A stretch of 16,585 nt of DNA from Bacteroidales bacterium UBA1756 (lineage in GTDB: Bacteria; Bacteroidota; Bacteroidia; Bacteroidales; WCHB1-69): assembly GCA_002314795.1 (NCBI GenBank), contig DCHI01000020.1, forward strand, positions 2,193 to 18,777. Direction: 5' to 3'. This document shows, one piece after another, positions 6,459-15,072 of the stretch. The position numbers were made by a program, and so were the translations under genes. How positions within the stretch are numbered: the first letter of the stretch is position 1; every line of letters starts with the position of its first letter. The notes below the pieces were generated by a model that did not search any database, was not told the DNA's origin, and was given only the letters and a program-made list of their open reading frames with translations.

Positions 6459-7913
6459 ATGGAGACACAAAATATTGAGTACAAGGAATCTTGGAGAGAT
6501 GAATATTTGAAATGGATTTGCGGCTTTGCCAATGCGCAGGGCGGCACTCTATACATCGGCAAAAACGACAAGGGAGAGGTCGTCGGCGTGGAAGATGCCA
6601 AACGCCTGTTAGAGGATATTCCCAACAAGGTGAAGAATGCAATGGGAATCATTGTCGGTGTGGATTTGATGATGGAAGACGGCAAATCGTACCTCAGAAT
6701 TAAAACCGACCCCTGCGAATACCCTCTTAATTATAAAGGGCAATATTTTATTCGCTCTGGGGCAACCTTGCAGATGTTGCAGGGCTCGGCGCTTACTCAT
6801 TTTCTGCTCAGACGAACCGGCGCGAAATGGGATGCCGCTACTGTGGAAAATATCACTTACCAAGACCTTGATTTAGAGAGTTTCAACATCTTCCGCCGTG
6901 AAGCATTGCGCAGCAAGCGTATGACAGAAGATGACCTCGACTGCTCCAATGAAGAACTACTCAAAAGATTGAAACTCACTGTTAACGGCAAACTGAAAAG
7001 AGCAGCCGTACTCTTGTTTTACCGCGAACCGGAAGATTTGTTCACAGGGTGTTACACCAAAATCGGAATGTTCAACAAAGAGGCCGACATTCTTTATATG
7101 GATGAAGTTCACGGTTCTTTGATGTTGCAGGCCGACCGCGTTCAGGAGTTGCTTTACCAAAAATACCTCAAGGCATTCATCACCTACGACAACCTCACAC
7201 GAGTTGAGACCTACCCGTTCCCGAAAATGGCGGTAAGAGAAGCCATTTTCAATGCGCTGGTTCATTCGGACTGGTCTGCTAATAATCCAATTCAAATTCG
7301 CGTTGAAGACGACTTGATGTATATCTCCAACAGCTGTTTGCTGACCGAAGGATGGACCGCGGAAACGATTCTTTCCTCACACCAGTCTCTTCTGCTAAAT
7401 CCCAATATAGCCAACACTTTTTTTCGTGCAGGTTTCATTGAGGCGTGGGGACGTGGCATTGAAAAAATGTGCAAGGCCTGTCTCAATTACGGCTCTCCGG
7501 AACCAGTGTACATCATCCATCCTTGCGACCTGATGGTTCGTTTTGACGCTACCCCCGCCGTGCTGCCTTTCATTGAAGACGAACGGCGGAAGTATGAGTT
7601 GTCAAGGATTCCTCAAAACGACCAAGTAGCGAGCAGAGTAACGGATAAAGTAACGGATAAAGTAACGGGTAAAGTAACGGGTAAAGTAACGGGTAAAGTA
7701 ACGGGTAAAGTAATATGCGATGTTACCGGAAATGCTGCTGCCATTATAGATATAATTAGAGAAAATCCCAATATCACCGTTGTCCAGCTTATGTCAATTT
7801 TATCGATGAGCGATGCGGGTGTGCGGAAAATTATGCGACAATTAAAGTCCGATGGTCTCATCCGCCGTGTTGGGCCCGACAAGGGTGGACATTGGGAGGT
7901 AATTGACAAATAG
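6459..7913 (+). CDS. AlbA_2 / RecG-related ATP-binding regulator
   Basis: This 484-aa protein has the layout of COG2865-type regulators. It has an N-terminal AlbA_2 (Schlafen AAA-4) DNA-binding-type domain (residues about 1-110; IEYKESW, CGFANAQGGTLYIGKNDKGEVVGV). A GHKL-like ATP-binding region follows, with REAIFNALVHSDW at 260-272. A tandem linker VT(D/G)K x6 spans about 394-417, and a C-terminal winged-helix domain about 425-484 (ITVVQLMSILSMSDAGVRKIMRQLKSDGLIRRVG). Proteins of this family are annotated as transcriptional regulators and are often found beside type I R-M loci and other defence genes. It has its own promoter and ends 2 nt before the next phage-type ATG, with less GC-rich DNA than its neighbours, suggesting insertion. 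Its target is not visible. Confidence 0.85.
   Translation: METQNIEYKESWRDEYLKWICGFANAQGGTLYIGKNDKGEVVGVEDAKRLLEDIPNKVKNAMGIIVGVDLMMEDGKSYLRIKTDPCEYPLNYKGQYFIRSGATLQMLQGSALTHFLLRRTGAKWDAATVENITYQDLDLESFNIFRREALRSKRMTEDDLDCSNEELLKRLKLTVNGKLKRAAVLLFYREPEDLFTGCYTKIGMFNKEADILYMDEVHGSLMLQADRVQELLYQKYLKAFITYDNLTRVETYPFPKMAVREAIFNALVHSDWSANNPIQIRVEDDLMYISNSCLLTEGWTAETILSSHQSLLLNPNIANTFFRAGFIEAWGRGIEKMCKACLNYGSPEPVYIIHPCDLMVRFDATPAVLPFIEDERRKYELSRIPQNDQVASRVTDKVTDKVTGKVTGKVTGKVTGKVICDVTGNAAAIIDIIRENPNITVVQLMSILSMSDAGVRKIMRQLKSDGLIRRVGPDKGGHWEVIDK
7638..7709 (+). repeat. 12-bp tandem repeat, six units, in AlbA_2 gene
   Basis: Six consecutive 12-bp units: two GTAACGGATAAA (7638-7661) and four GTAACGGGTAAA (7662-7709). 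A degenerate seventh unit starts at 7710. Each unit codes for VTDK or VTGK, so copy-number change alters the length of the linker between the ATPase-like and winged-helix parts without shifting the frame. Confidence 0.97.
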
Positions 7914-7915
7914 TA

Positions 7916-8386
7916 ATGAGCCACACCGTAACCACCGTCATTGATGGCAAGGCCATCACCAACATCGAGTTTTATGAGCAGGCACGCCGCTGGGCGGCCA
8001 TCGTCCGCAACAAGGCCAAGCGGAACGCGTTGGCATTCAGCAAAGGCAAGCAGAAGCCGCACACCTACAAGCAGGGAAAGAAGGCCGGAAAACTTGAACG
8101 GAAGCTGGTAAGCAGCATCCAGTTCAATATCGAGCACGACCTGCACATCCCGGAGTGCGTCAGCTTCAAGATACCCATTCACGGCATATACCGAGAATGG
8201 GCTGTCGGTTTCGGGCAGCCGAGAACGCCGGGCAAATACGTCAATCCCCGCCCGAGGATCCGCCGTTCAATGGCGGACTGGTTAGACGAGCCCATCAGCC
8301 GCAACGCTGAAAAACTCTTCGACCTCGCCGCCGAGTTCTATGGTGACAAAATGCTGCTCAACTTTTTCGGTACGAAAAAGCAGTAA
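7916..8386 (+). CDS. Phage-type basic protein (156 aa)
   Basis: A basic 156-aa protein. The region ARRWAAIVRNKAKRNALAFSKGKQKPHTY is very Lys/Arg-rich. It is followed by a strand-rich centre (SSIQFNIEHDLHIPECVSFKIPIHGIYREWAVGFGQPRT) and a C-terminal helix (ISRNAEKLFDLAAEFYGDKML). The FxIPxHGIYxEWAVGxG segment looks like a minor tail or neck protein of Bacteroidales prophages, but I cannot name the family. GC-rich codon use matches the phage genes before the AlbA_2 insert, not its immediate neighbours. It is stranded between two cargo blocks: the AlbA_2 gene ends 2 nt upstream, and the hsd promoter follows 76 nt downstream. Confidence 0.65.
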   Translation: MSHTVTTVIDGKAITNIEFYEQARRWAAIVRNKAKRNALAFSKGKQKPHTYKQGKKAGKLERKLVSSIQFNIEHDLHIPECVSFKIPIHGIYREWAVGFGQPRTPGKYVNPRPRIRRSMADWLDEPISRNAEKLFDLAAEFYGDKMLLNFFGTKKQ

Positions 8387-8461
8387 TTTCCTTGCATTTT
8401 GTCATTATTTGACACCTGCCATTTTATTGTTAAAAAGTGCATTTTATATGCGCTTTTTTGC

Positions 8462-8469
8462 TATTTTTG
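8462..8469 (+). promoter_or_regulatory. Promoter -7 box (TATTTTTG) of hsd operon
   Basis: TATTTTTG matches TAnnTTTG exactly and lies 53 nt before the hsdR ATG, in an AT-rich 136-nt intergenic region (8387-8522). It probably drives hsdR-hsdM-hsdS, which are closely spaced. Confidence 0.6.
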
Positions 8470-8522
8470 CGGCTGATTTGTGTTCACAATATTGTATTAT
8501 CGGAATTTAAATATCAAGCCAG

Positions 8523-11231
8523 ATGAAACCGGAAGAAAAAGCACGAGTTATTATTGATGGCTGGTTAGAAGATGCCGGTTGGAGAGTCATTAACAGAGAC
8601 GAATTTTCTCCCGACATGCAAGCAGTTGCAGTTCGAGAGGGTCTTATGAAGGCGAATAAAGAAGCTGACTATCTCTTGTTTATATTGGGCAAGGCCGTCG
8701 GCATTTTGGAAGCCAAACGCAAAGAAGACCAACTGGGCGAGGAAGTAGCAGAACAAGCGGGACAATACGCCCACATCTTGCCAAATTGGTGCGATTACCA
8801 TCAAAAGCCATTACCAATGGTTTATTTGTCTAATGGTGAAAAACTCCTTTATAGAGATATAAGAGAAGATGGAGATTATAAACCATTGCGACAAATGCAC
8901 ACGCCCAAACAAATGACAAGAATGCTTGGCATAAATGATTTCTATGCAGGACTGCCCACACTGAAGGAACGCGGGCTGCGTACCTGCCAATACCAAGCTA
9001 TAACGGAATTGGAAAAGAGCTTTCGCAGTGGGCAGAAACGAGCATTGATGGTATTAGCCACTGGTGCTGGAAAGACTTATACAGCCTGCACAGCGGCATA
9101 TCGTTTTCTTGAATATACGTCGATGCATAAAGTCTTGTTTCTGGTTGACAGAAACAATCTCGGGAAACAGGCGGAAGGCGAATTTGGGAAGTATTGTCTG
9201 ACGGAAACTGGCGACCCGTTCAACACAATTTTTGATGTCCACCGTTTGCGTTCCAACGAAATACCCCCTGAAAGCAACGTGGTAATTTCAACAATCCAAC
9301 GCCTTTATTCCCTACTTTCCGGGACAGAATTGGAAGATGGTGATGATGACGAAGGCAATATTGATGAAAACCCTTTCATAAATCTCAACAATGCGCGTTT
9401 GCCGCAAGACTATTTTGACTTAATCATTATTGACGAATGTCATCGCTCAATATACAATCAAAACAGTTGGGGGCAGGTGCTTGATTATTTCAACACCGCC
9501 AAAATGATAGGTCTAACGGCAACACCGACACCTGAAACCCTCGCATTCTTCAACAACAACCGCGTCATCAATTATACATTGGAAAAGTCAATCATTGATG
9601 GTGTCAATGTTGATTATCGAATTTTCCGTATAAAGACAGAAACCACAGAAGGCGGTGGTACAATTCACGAAGGCGAGAAGTACACGGAAAAGACCAACTA
9701 TACTGGAACTTATCAGAGTGTCAAGTCTGATAAGGAAATTCAGTATTCTGAAAAAGAGCTCAACCGAAGCGTAATTAACGAAACACAGATTCGCTTGGTA
9801 TTAGAGACATTCAAGAATAGCATTTACTCGGATATGTTTCCAGAACGAGAACCCAATATGGATTACATTCCAAAAACTTTGATCTTTGCATTGAATGATG
9901 CACACGCTGATAATATCGTGCGCATTGCAAAGAATGTTTTTGGAAGAACAGACAACCACTTCGTTCAGAAAATAACCTACTCAGCTGGAGACAGTAATGC
10001 TTTGATTAGAAGTTTCCGTAATGATAAAGACTTCCGCATCGCAGTCACCGTCACTTTGGTTTCCACCGGAACGGACATCAAGCCGCTTGAAGTGGTTATG
10101 TTTATGAGAGATGTGGCGTCGTCAACACTTTATACGCAGATGAAAGGTCGCGGATGTCGTACCATCGGAGACGACATTCTTCGGAACGTCACTCCCAATG
10201 CCATAAGCAAAGACCTGTTTTATCTCATAGATGCGGTAGGCGTAACAGAAACTGAAAAACACGTTCCCCAACCGACAAGTGGCGGTCCCTGCCACATCAC
10301 ACTACAAATGCTGCTTGAACAAATCTCTCACGGCTACCTACCCGATGAAAATTTGCGCATTTTGGCTTCCGCTTTATCTCGCATCCACAACAAATCCGAG
10401 GCAAAACATCACAATCGATTTGAAGAGTTAGCAGGTTTAGGAATGAACGAATTGGCGGGTATCCTTTATGATGCACTGGAAACCGAAAATAGTTCTCTGC
10501 CACCATTCATTGATATACATCAACCGAATCTTGAACGCAAAGCCCTTGTTCTGCCATTAGCATGCAAACCACAGGCGCGGAATTATCTACTGGAACTCAA
10601 CGCTGGTTTCGTGAAAATCCTACAACCGGGCGAAGACACCCTTATTGAAGCAGGCTTCACACAAGAAGAAGCTAAATCAAGCACGGAAGCCTTCGAAGAA
10701 TATGTTAACAACCATCGTGACGAAATTGAGGCACTTCGCATCATTTACAATAACAATGCCAAGAATCTGAATTATCAAACACTAAAAGAGCTTGAAACCA
10801 TTCTTGTTAGCGAGAATATTAAATTCAGACCTTCCGCATTGTGGAACGCTTATCGCCTCATTGTCCCCGACAAAGTTGTTAAACTGGCAAAAAAAGAAGA
10901 GAAGGAAATGTTGACCAATATCATTCAACTGGTCAGGTTTGCCTTTCACCAAATTACCAAATTACAGACTTTGTCAAGTACGACATCGCAGTATTTCAAC
11001 CTTTGGTGCGGCCAAGCTCAACGTCCTATGAACGATGCTCAAAAAGCCATTATGAACGATGTTGCCCATTTTATTTCAGCCAATGGCACGACCACAATTA
11101 ACGAAATCAGAGAAGCGGAATCACCGACACTGGCAGCTCAAATAATTTCGGCCTACGGGGATGTAGCTGCTGCTAATGAAGCAATCCTATCACTTTCACA
11201 ATTCATTATTTATGCGCATAACGCTGCTTAA
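8523..11231 (+). CDS. hsdR: Type I restriction enzyme, HsdR subunit
   Basis: This 902-aa protein cleaves DNA and translocates it as the R subunit of a type I complex. The N-terminal PD-(D/E)xK nuclease has D49 and E63-x-K65 (ADYLLF... ILEAKRK). The helicase core has Walker A ATGAGKT at 179-185, motif II DECH at 304-307, motif III TATP at 332-335 and motif VI QMKGRGCR at 539-546. The rest, about 600-902, resembles the EcoEI-type HsdR C-terminal domain that contacts the methylase core. All key residues are present and the length is normal, so it should be active. It is first in the operon and 21 nt before hsdM. Codon use is visibly more AT-rich than in the phage genes. Confidence 0.95.
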   Translation: MKPEEKARVIIDGWLEDAGWRVINRDEFSPDMQAVAVREGLMKANKEADYLLFILGKAVGILEAKRKEDQLGEEVAEQAGQYAHILPNWCDYHQKPLPMVYLSNGEKLLYRDIREDGDYKPLRQMHTPKQMTRMLGINDFYAGLPTLKERGLRTCQYQAITELEKSFRSGQKRALMVLATGAGKTYTACTAAYRFLEYTSMHKVLFLVDRNNLGKQAEGEFGKYCLTETGDPFNTIFDVHRLRSNEIPPESNVVISTIQRLYSLLSGTELEDGDDDEGNIDENPFINLNNARLPQDYFDLIIIDECHRSIYNQNSWGQVLDYFNTAKMIGLTATPTPETLAFFNNNRVINYTLEKSIIDGVNVDYRIFRIKTETTEGGGTIHEGEKYTEKTNYTGTYQSVKSDKEIQYSEKELNRSVINETQIRLVLETFKNSIYSDMFPEREPNMDYIPKTLIFALNDAHADNIVRIAKNVFGRTDNHFVQKITYSAGDSNALIRSFRNDKDFRIAVTVTLVSTGTDIKPLEVVMFMRDVASSTLYTQMKGRGCRTIGDDILRNVTPNAISKDLFYLIDAVGVTETEKHVPQPTSGGPCHITLQMLLEQISHGYLPDENLRILASALSRIHNKSEAKHHNRFEELAGLGMNELAGILYDALETENSSLPPFIDIHQPNLERKALVLPLACKPQARNYLLELNAGFVKILQPGEDTLIEAGFTQEEAKSSTEAFEEYVNNHRDEIEALRIIYNNNAKNLNYQTLKELETILVSENIKFRPSALWNAYRLIVPDKVVKLAKKEEKEMLTNIIQLVRFAFHQITKLQTLSSTTSQYFNLWCGQAQRPMNDAQKAIMNDVAHFISANGTTTINEIREAESPTLAAQIISAYGDVAAANEAILSLSQFIIYAHNAA

Positions 11232-11252
11232 TCCTAACACATAATATTTTTT

Positions 11253-12683
11253 ATGAAAGAACAATCCAACGCAACGGAACAAAGTTTGACCAAAAAAGTA
11301 TGGAAATTGGCTGATGTTTTGGCTGGCCAAGGCATAGGCTTCACTGACTATATTACTCAGCTTACCTATCTTCTTTTTTTGAAGATGGACGATGAGCAAA
11401 GCACCACTTTTCAAGAAGAATCAAAAATCCCAGAAGGGAATCGCTGGAGCGACCTGTTAAATCTTGAAGGAACTGATTTGTTAGAAAAATACGATTCCAT
11501 ACTGAAGAAGCTGAGTGAGCAGAACAATCTTATCGGCACTATTTACACAAAAGCACAAAACAAGATTGACAAGCCCGTCTATCTGAAAAAGGTCATCTCG
11601 ATGATTGATGGTGAAAAATGGCTCTTGATGGAAGGTGATGTGAAGGGAGCCATCTACGAAGGAATATTGGAGAAGAACGGACAAGATAAAAAAAGCGGTG
11701 CAGGTCAATACTTCACCCCACGTTCTTTGATTTCAGCTATGGTTGATGTCTCTCAACCCAAAATCACCGAAACGGTCTGTGACCCAGCTTGCGGGACTGG
11801 AGGTTTCCTTCTGGCCGCATACGAATTTATGAAGCAGCAGAGCAGTGACAAACGGAAACGCCAATTTCTTAACACGGAAGCTCTGTCCGGAGTTGATAAT
11901 ACCGCATTAGTCGTTACTATGGCTTCAATGAACCTCTACCTCCACGGTATTGGCATTGCCAGAAGCCCTATTGAATGCCGCGACTCATTGGAAACAGAGC
12001 CGACCAAATTAGTTGACGTGATTTTGGCAAATCCGCCTTTCGGAACTCGTCCTGCCGGTTCGGTAGAAATCAATCGAGACGACTTCTATGTGACAACAAA
12101 GAACAACCAGCTGAACTTTTTGCAGCATATGATGCTGATGTTGAAAGATGGAGGACGTGCGGCTGTTGTTTTGCCGGACAATGTTCTGTTTGAGGCAGAA
12201 GGTGAAAAAATCCGAAAGAAACTCCTTGCGGATTTTAACCTTCATACCATTTTACGCTTGCCAACAGGCATTTTTTATGCCCAAGGTGTCAAAGCTAATG
12301 TCTTCTTTTTCACAAAAGGGCAAAAAACGGAGGATGTTTGGTACTATGATTATCGCACAGGCATAAAACACACGCTTGTTACCAATCCAATGCAGCGCAA
12401 AGACCTTGACGATTTCGTAAAATGCTACAATGTCGGCAATTTAGAAGCACGCAAAGAGACGTATAATGAAACCACTTCACCAAATGGGAGATGGCGCAAG
12501 TATTCTGTCAAAGAATTGTTGAAACGCGACAAAACGAGTTTGGACATCACTTGGCTTAAAGCTAATGCTGATGAAAAAGAATACACGCTTGCAGAATTGA
12601 TGGACACTATTAGTGAAAAAAGCGATAGCATTGCCAAAGCGGTAACAGAATTGAAGTCGTTAATTGCTAACATAGAGGAATAG
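11253..12683 (+). CDS. hsdM: Type I N6-adenine methyltransferase, HsdM subunit
   Basis: This 476-aa modification subunit transfers methyl groups from S-adenosylmethionine to adenine N6 at sites chosen by HsdS. It is also required for restriction. The N-terminal helical domain (about 1-145) is followed by GQYFTPR at 151-157, the SAM-binding motif I DPACGTGG at 177-184 and catalytic motif IV NPPF at 260-263. Downstream, RLPTGIFYAQGVKANVFFF is the usual HsdM C-terminal signature. Length and motifs are normal and the protein looks intact. The stop codon is one base before the hsdS ATG, so hsdM and hsdS are probably translationally coupled. Confidence 0.97.
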   Translation: MKEQSNATEQSLTKKVWKLADVLAGQGIGFTDYITQLTYLLFLKMDDEQSTTFQEESKIPEGNRWSDLLNLEGTDLLEKYDSILKKLSEQNNLIGTIYTKAQNKIDKPVYLKKVISMIDGEKWLLMEGDVKGAIYEGILEKNGQDKKSGAGQYFTPRSLISAMVDVSQPKITETVCDPACGTGGFLLAAYEFMKQQSSDKRKRQFLNTEALSGVDNTALVVTMASMNLYLHGIGIARSPIECRDSLETEPTKLVDVILANPPFGTRPAGSVEINRDDFYVTTKNNQLNFLQHMMLMLKDGGRAAVVLPDNVLFEAEGEKIRKKLLADFNLHTILRLPTGIFYAQGVKANVFFFTKGQKTEDVWYYDYRTGIKHTLVTNPMQRKDLDDFVKCYNVGNLEARKETYNETTSPNGRWRKYSVKELLKRDKTSLDITWLKANADEKEYTLAELMDTISEKSDSIAKAVTELKSLIANIEE

Positions 12684-12684
12684 T

Positions 12685-13977
12685 ATGGACACAAAGAAAC
12701 TCAGACAGAAGATTCTTGACCTCGCTATCAGAGGTAAATTAGTTCCTCAAGACCCGAATGACGAACCTGCATCCGTTTTGCTTGAACGTATTAAAGCTGA
12801 AAAGGAAAAATTGATTAAGGAAGGGAAAATCAAGAAAAGCAAGCAAACCGCTTCTGTTGATAGTTCCCCTTATGAGAAGTTGCCTTTTGAAATTCCAGAG
12901 AGTTGGGTGTGGACAACATTAGGCGATATTACTAATTACGGTGAAACGAAAATCGTTCCAATTGATGAAATTCCAAGTGATAATATTGTTGTAGAATTGG
13001 AAGATATTGAATCATATACGGCTACATTGCTTAAAAAAATTCCGAAAAGCGAGCGAGATATTAAAGGAGTTCGAAATGAATTTCATAAAGGAAATCTACT
13101 GTATTCAAAATTGAGAACATATCTAAATAAAGTTTTAGTAGCTGATTGCAATGGTTTTTGTTCTACAGAAATAATTCCAATTGATTTCTTATATGATATA
13201 AATAGTTCATTTTTTTGCTATGTAATGAGGTCAAACTATTTTTTGGATTACACTGCTATGTGTGTGTATGGAAATAGAATGCCTCGATTGAGCTCTACGG
13301 ACGCAAGAAAAGCATGTCTTCCGTTGCCTCCCCTTGCAGAACAAAAACGTATTGCATCAGAAGTTAAGCGTTTGTTTGCTTTAATAGACATAATTGAAGA
13401 AGGTAAATCATCGTTAGAGGATGCGATAAAGCAAGCCAAACGCAAGGTTCTGGAGTTGGCGGTTTCTGGCAAGCTTTGTGACGATAACCGCCATTATGAG
13501 AAGTATGCTGGGAAAGTTAAAACATTTATGCTTGAAGAGCTGCTTGATTATGAGCAACCACAAGCATATATAGTGGATTCGACTGACTATTGTGATGACT
13601 ACCAGACACCAGTGCTGACAGCAGGGAAATCATTCATTATTGGTAGAACCAATGAAAATTTTGGGATATGCAATAATTTACCAGTTATTATTTTTGATGA
13701 TTTTACTACGGATTCAAAATATGTTGATTTCCCGTTCAAAGTAAAATCTTCAGCAATGAAGATTCTGAAACCCAAAAACAGCAATACCTGTTTGAGATAT
13801 ATTGCTGCGTTTATGTCCATAACAAAGTTAATCGGTAAAACGCACAAAAGATATTGGATTTCTGAATACAGTAAATTAGAAATACAACTCCCTCCTTACG
13901 AGGAACAGCTCCAAATAGTAAGGCAGGTCGATGAAATATTTGCTTTCTTAGACAAGATTTATCAGAATCTTATCTAA
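12685..13977 (+). CDS. hsdS: Type I specificity subunit HsdS, expressed copy
   Basis: This 430-aa protein determines the methylation and cleavage target. Residues 1-60 are the conserved N-terminal part (KLRQKILDLAIRGKLVPQD), which the other copy lacks. TRD1 is about 61-228, starting YEKLPFEIPESW. The central conserved helix is about 229-270 (LIDIIEEGKSSLEDAIKQ, AKRKVLELAVSGKL). TRD2 is about 270-420, starting YEKYAGKV, and the protein ends in a short FLDKIYQNLI helix. The N-terminal and central repeats are the usual pseudo-symmetric HsdS spacers. The TRD-coding DNA is very AT-rich. Both TRD starts carry a recombination-like core, and the 3' end overlaps the silent copy by 30 bp in convergent orientation. 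The current specificity cannot be read from the sequence. Confidence 0.95.
   Translation: MDTKKLRQKILDLAIRGKLVPQDPNDEPASVLLERIKAEKEKLIKEGKIKKSKQTASVDSSPYEKLPFEIPESWVWTTLGDITNYGETKIVPIDEIPSDNIVVELEDIESYTATLLKKIPKSERDIKGVRNEFHKGNLLYSKLRTYLNKVLVADCNGFCSTEIIPIDFLYDINSSFFCYVMRSNYFLDYTAMCVYGNRMPRLSSTDARKACLPLPPLAEQKRIASEVKRLFALIDIIEEGKSSLEDAIKQAKRKVLELAVSGKLCDDNRHYEKYAGKVKTFMLEELLDYEQPQAYIVDSTDYCDDYQTPVLTAGKSFIIGRTNENFGICNNLPVIIFDDFTTDSKYVDFPFKVKSSAMKILKPKNSNTCLRYIAAFMSITKLIGKTHKRYWISEYSKLEIQLPPYEEQLQIVRQVDEIFAFLDKIYQNLI
12864..12896 (+). repeat. Inverted repeat IR1, left copy (start of TRD1)
   Basis: 33 nt in hsdS, perfectly inverted at 15017-15049. Homology continues with a few mismatches for about 16 nt further into TRD1. 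It codes for the SPYEKLPFEIP segment and contains the core TTATGAGAAGT at 12870-12880. Confidence 0.97.
13369..13509 (+). repeat. Inverted repeat IR2, left copy (HsdS central spacer)
   Basis: About 141 nt in the middle of hsdS, inverted at 14407-14547. By hand count about 130 positions match, with perfect blocks of 35 nt (13369-13403), 40 nt (13409-13448) and 28 nt (13478-13505). It codes for the central conserved helices and the start of TRD2, and contains the core TTATGAGAAGT at 13494-13504. Confidence 0.95.
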
Positions 13978-13980
13978 GAA
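13945..13980. repeat. Near-palindrome at the convergent hsdS ends
   Basis: The two 15-nt arms (TTCTTAGACAAGATT and AATCTTATCTAAGAA) differ from perfect complementarity by one base and flank a 6-nt loop. It codes for the shared FLDKI C-terminus of both HsdS copies on opposite strands, and both stop codons lie inside it. It could act as a bidirectional transcription stop, though no long T-run follows. Confidence 0.85.
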
Positions 13981-14406
13981 ACTAACAAGCGTTTTTGCTT
14001 TGTCAACAATCTCTTCTTGTTCTTCATAACTTGTCAATGGAATTTCAAGTGATTTGAATAGTTTTTTATTCAAGTGAGGTATAGCCGAACCAACTTTTGA
14101 TTCTTTAAGTTTTAGCTGATTCGTTTGAATAAACAGAAGAATAAATTCGGGGTAAACAGAAGAATCAATGTTTAATAATTTGAAAGTGCTCCCTTTATAA
14201 CCATCTGCAGGAGCAGTAAAAACCTCACCCGAATTTTCTCCGTCAACAAGAATTATATTTGTTCCTTTGGGTACAAATTGACCTTCATTAAAAAACTGAG
14301 CTTCGGATTTCCCACGGAGATATTTTACATCAAGATAGGGCATCTCTTTGTCCGTTATCTTACTGCCATCAACCAATTTACACAAATTGCCTAAAATAGT
14401 CGTTTG

Positions 14407-14547
14407 AGCGTACTTCTCATAATGGCGGTTATCGTCACTGAGTTTGCCGTTAACCGCCAACTCCAACACCTTGCGTTTGGCTTGCTTTATCGCATCCTCT
14501 AACGATGCTTTTCCTTCTTCAATTATGTCTATTAAAGCAAACAAACG
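14407..14547 (-). repeat. Inverted repeat IR2', right copy
   Basis: Inverted partner of 13369-13509 within the silent cassette. Perfect blocks lie at 14513-14547, 14468-14507 and 14411-14438. It contains the core TTATGAGAAGT on the - strand at 14412-14422. Confidence 0.95.
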
Positions 14548-15016
14548 GTCTATCTCCGCTACAATTCGACACTGCTCCTTTATTGGAGGAAGAGGATATA
14601 AGAAATTTTCTATGTGACAATTATTGATTGATGGTGAGTTGTCACCCTTTATGTATTGATTGAGCCCATCTACCACATAGGTAGATGTTAGGAGAAAGAA
14701 TAGAAAACGAGAGTTATAACTTCCATTTGAAGTTACAACATAAAAACCAGTGCTAGCAATGGCATTTTCATATTGTGCTGTAACCATAGCTATATTTTTC
14801 AAATATGGTCGTACCATTGAAAATAGAATATCTCCTTTATGAAGTTTTCTTGACGCACGACTTGGAGCTTTTTCCAATGCTTTCTGTTTGGGCTTCTCTA
14901 TTACATTATTTTTATTGTTAATAGCATCAACATCAATATATGTGAAATCATTTTGTGGTTTACATGATTCCATTGGGACAAATGACATTTTTCCACTCAC
15001 CCATTCCCAACTTTCG

Positions 15017-15049
15017 GGAATTTCAAAAGGCAACTTCTCATAAGGGGAA
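15017..15049 (-). repeat. Inverted repeat IR1', right copy
   Basis: Perfect 33-nt inverted partner of 12864-12896. It contains the core TTATGAGAAGT on the - strand at 15033-15043. Its outer edge is 24 nt from the recombinase -7 box. Confidence 0.97.
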
Positions 15050-15072
15050 ACAAAGGAACAACCTACACCTGG

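Larger units (their letters stand above)
12864..15049. other. Invertible hsdS region (phase-variable shufflon)
   Basis: The segment between IR1 and IR1' contains TRD1 and TRD2 of the expressed gene and TRD1' and TRD2' of the silent copy, in opposite orientation. Flipping the whole segment would express TRD1'-TRD2'. Flipping only the inner segment between IR2 and IR2' would express TRD1-TRD2'. Together they give four full-length alleles. A tyrosine recombinase gene lies immediately outside at 15115. This matches the known arrangement of phase-variable type I loci, but inversion itself is not visible in a single sequence. Confidence 0.85.

Noticed and set aside
7638..7709. Tandem repeats as a CRISPR array
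   Set aside because: The 12-bp units are contiguous with no spacers and lie in a coding frame.
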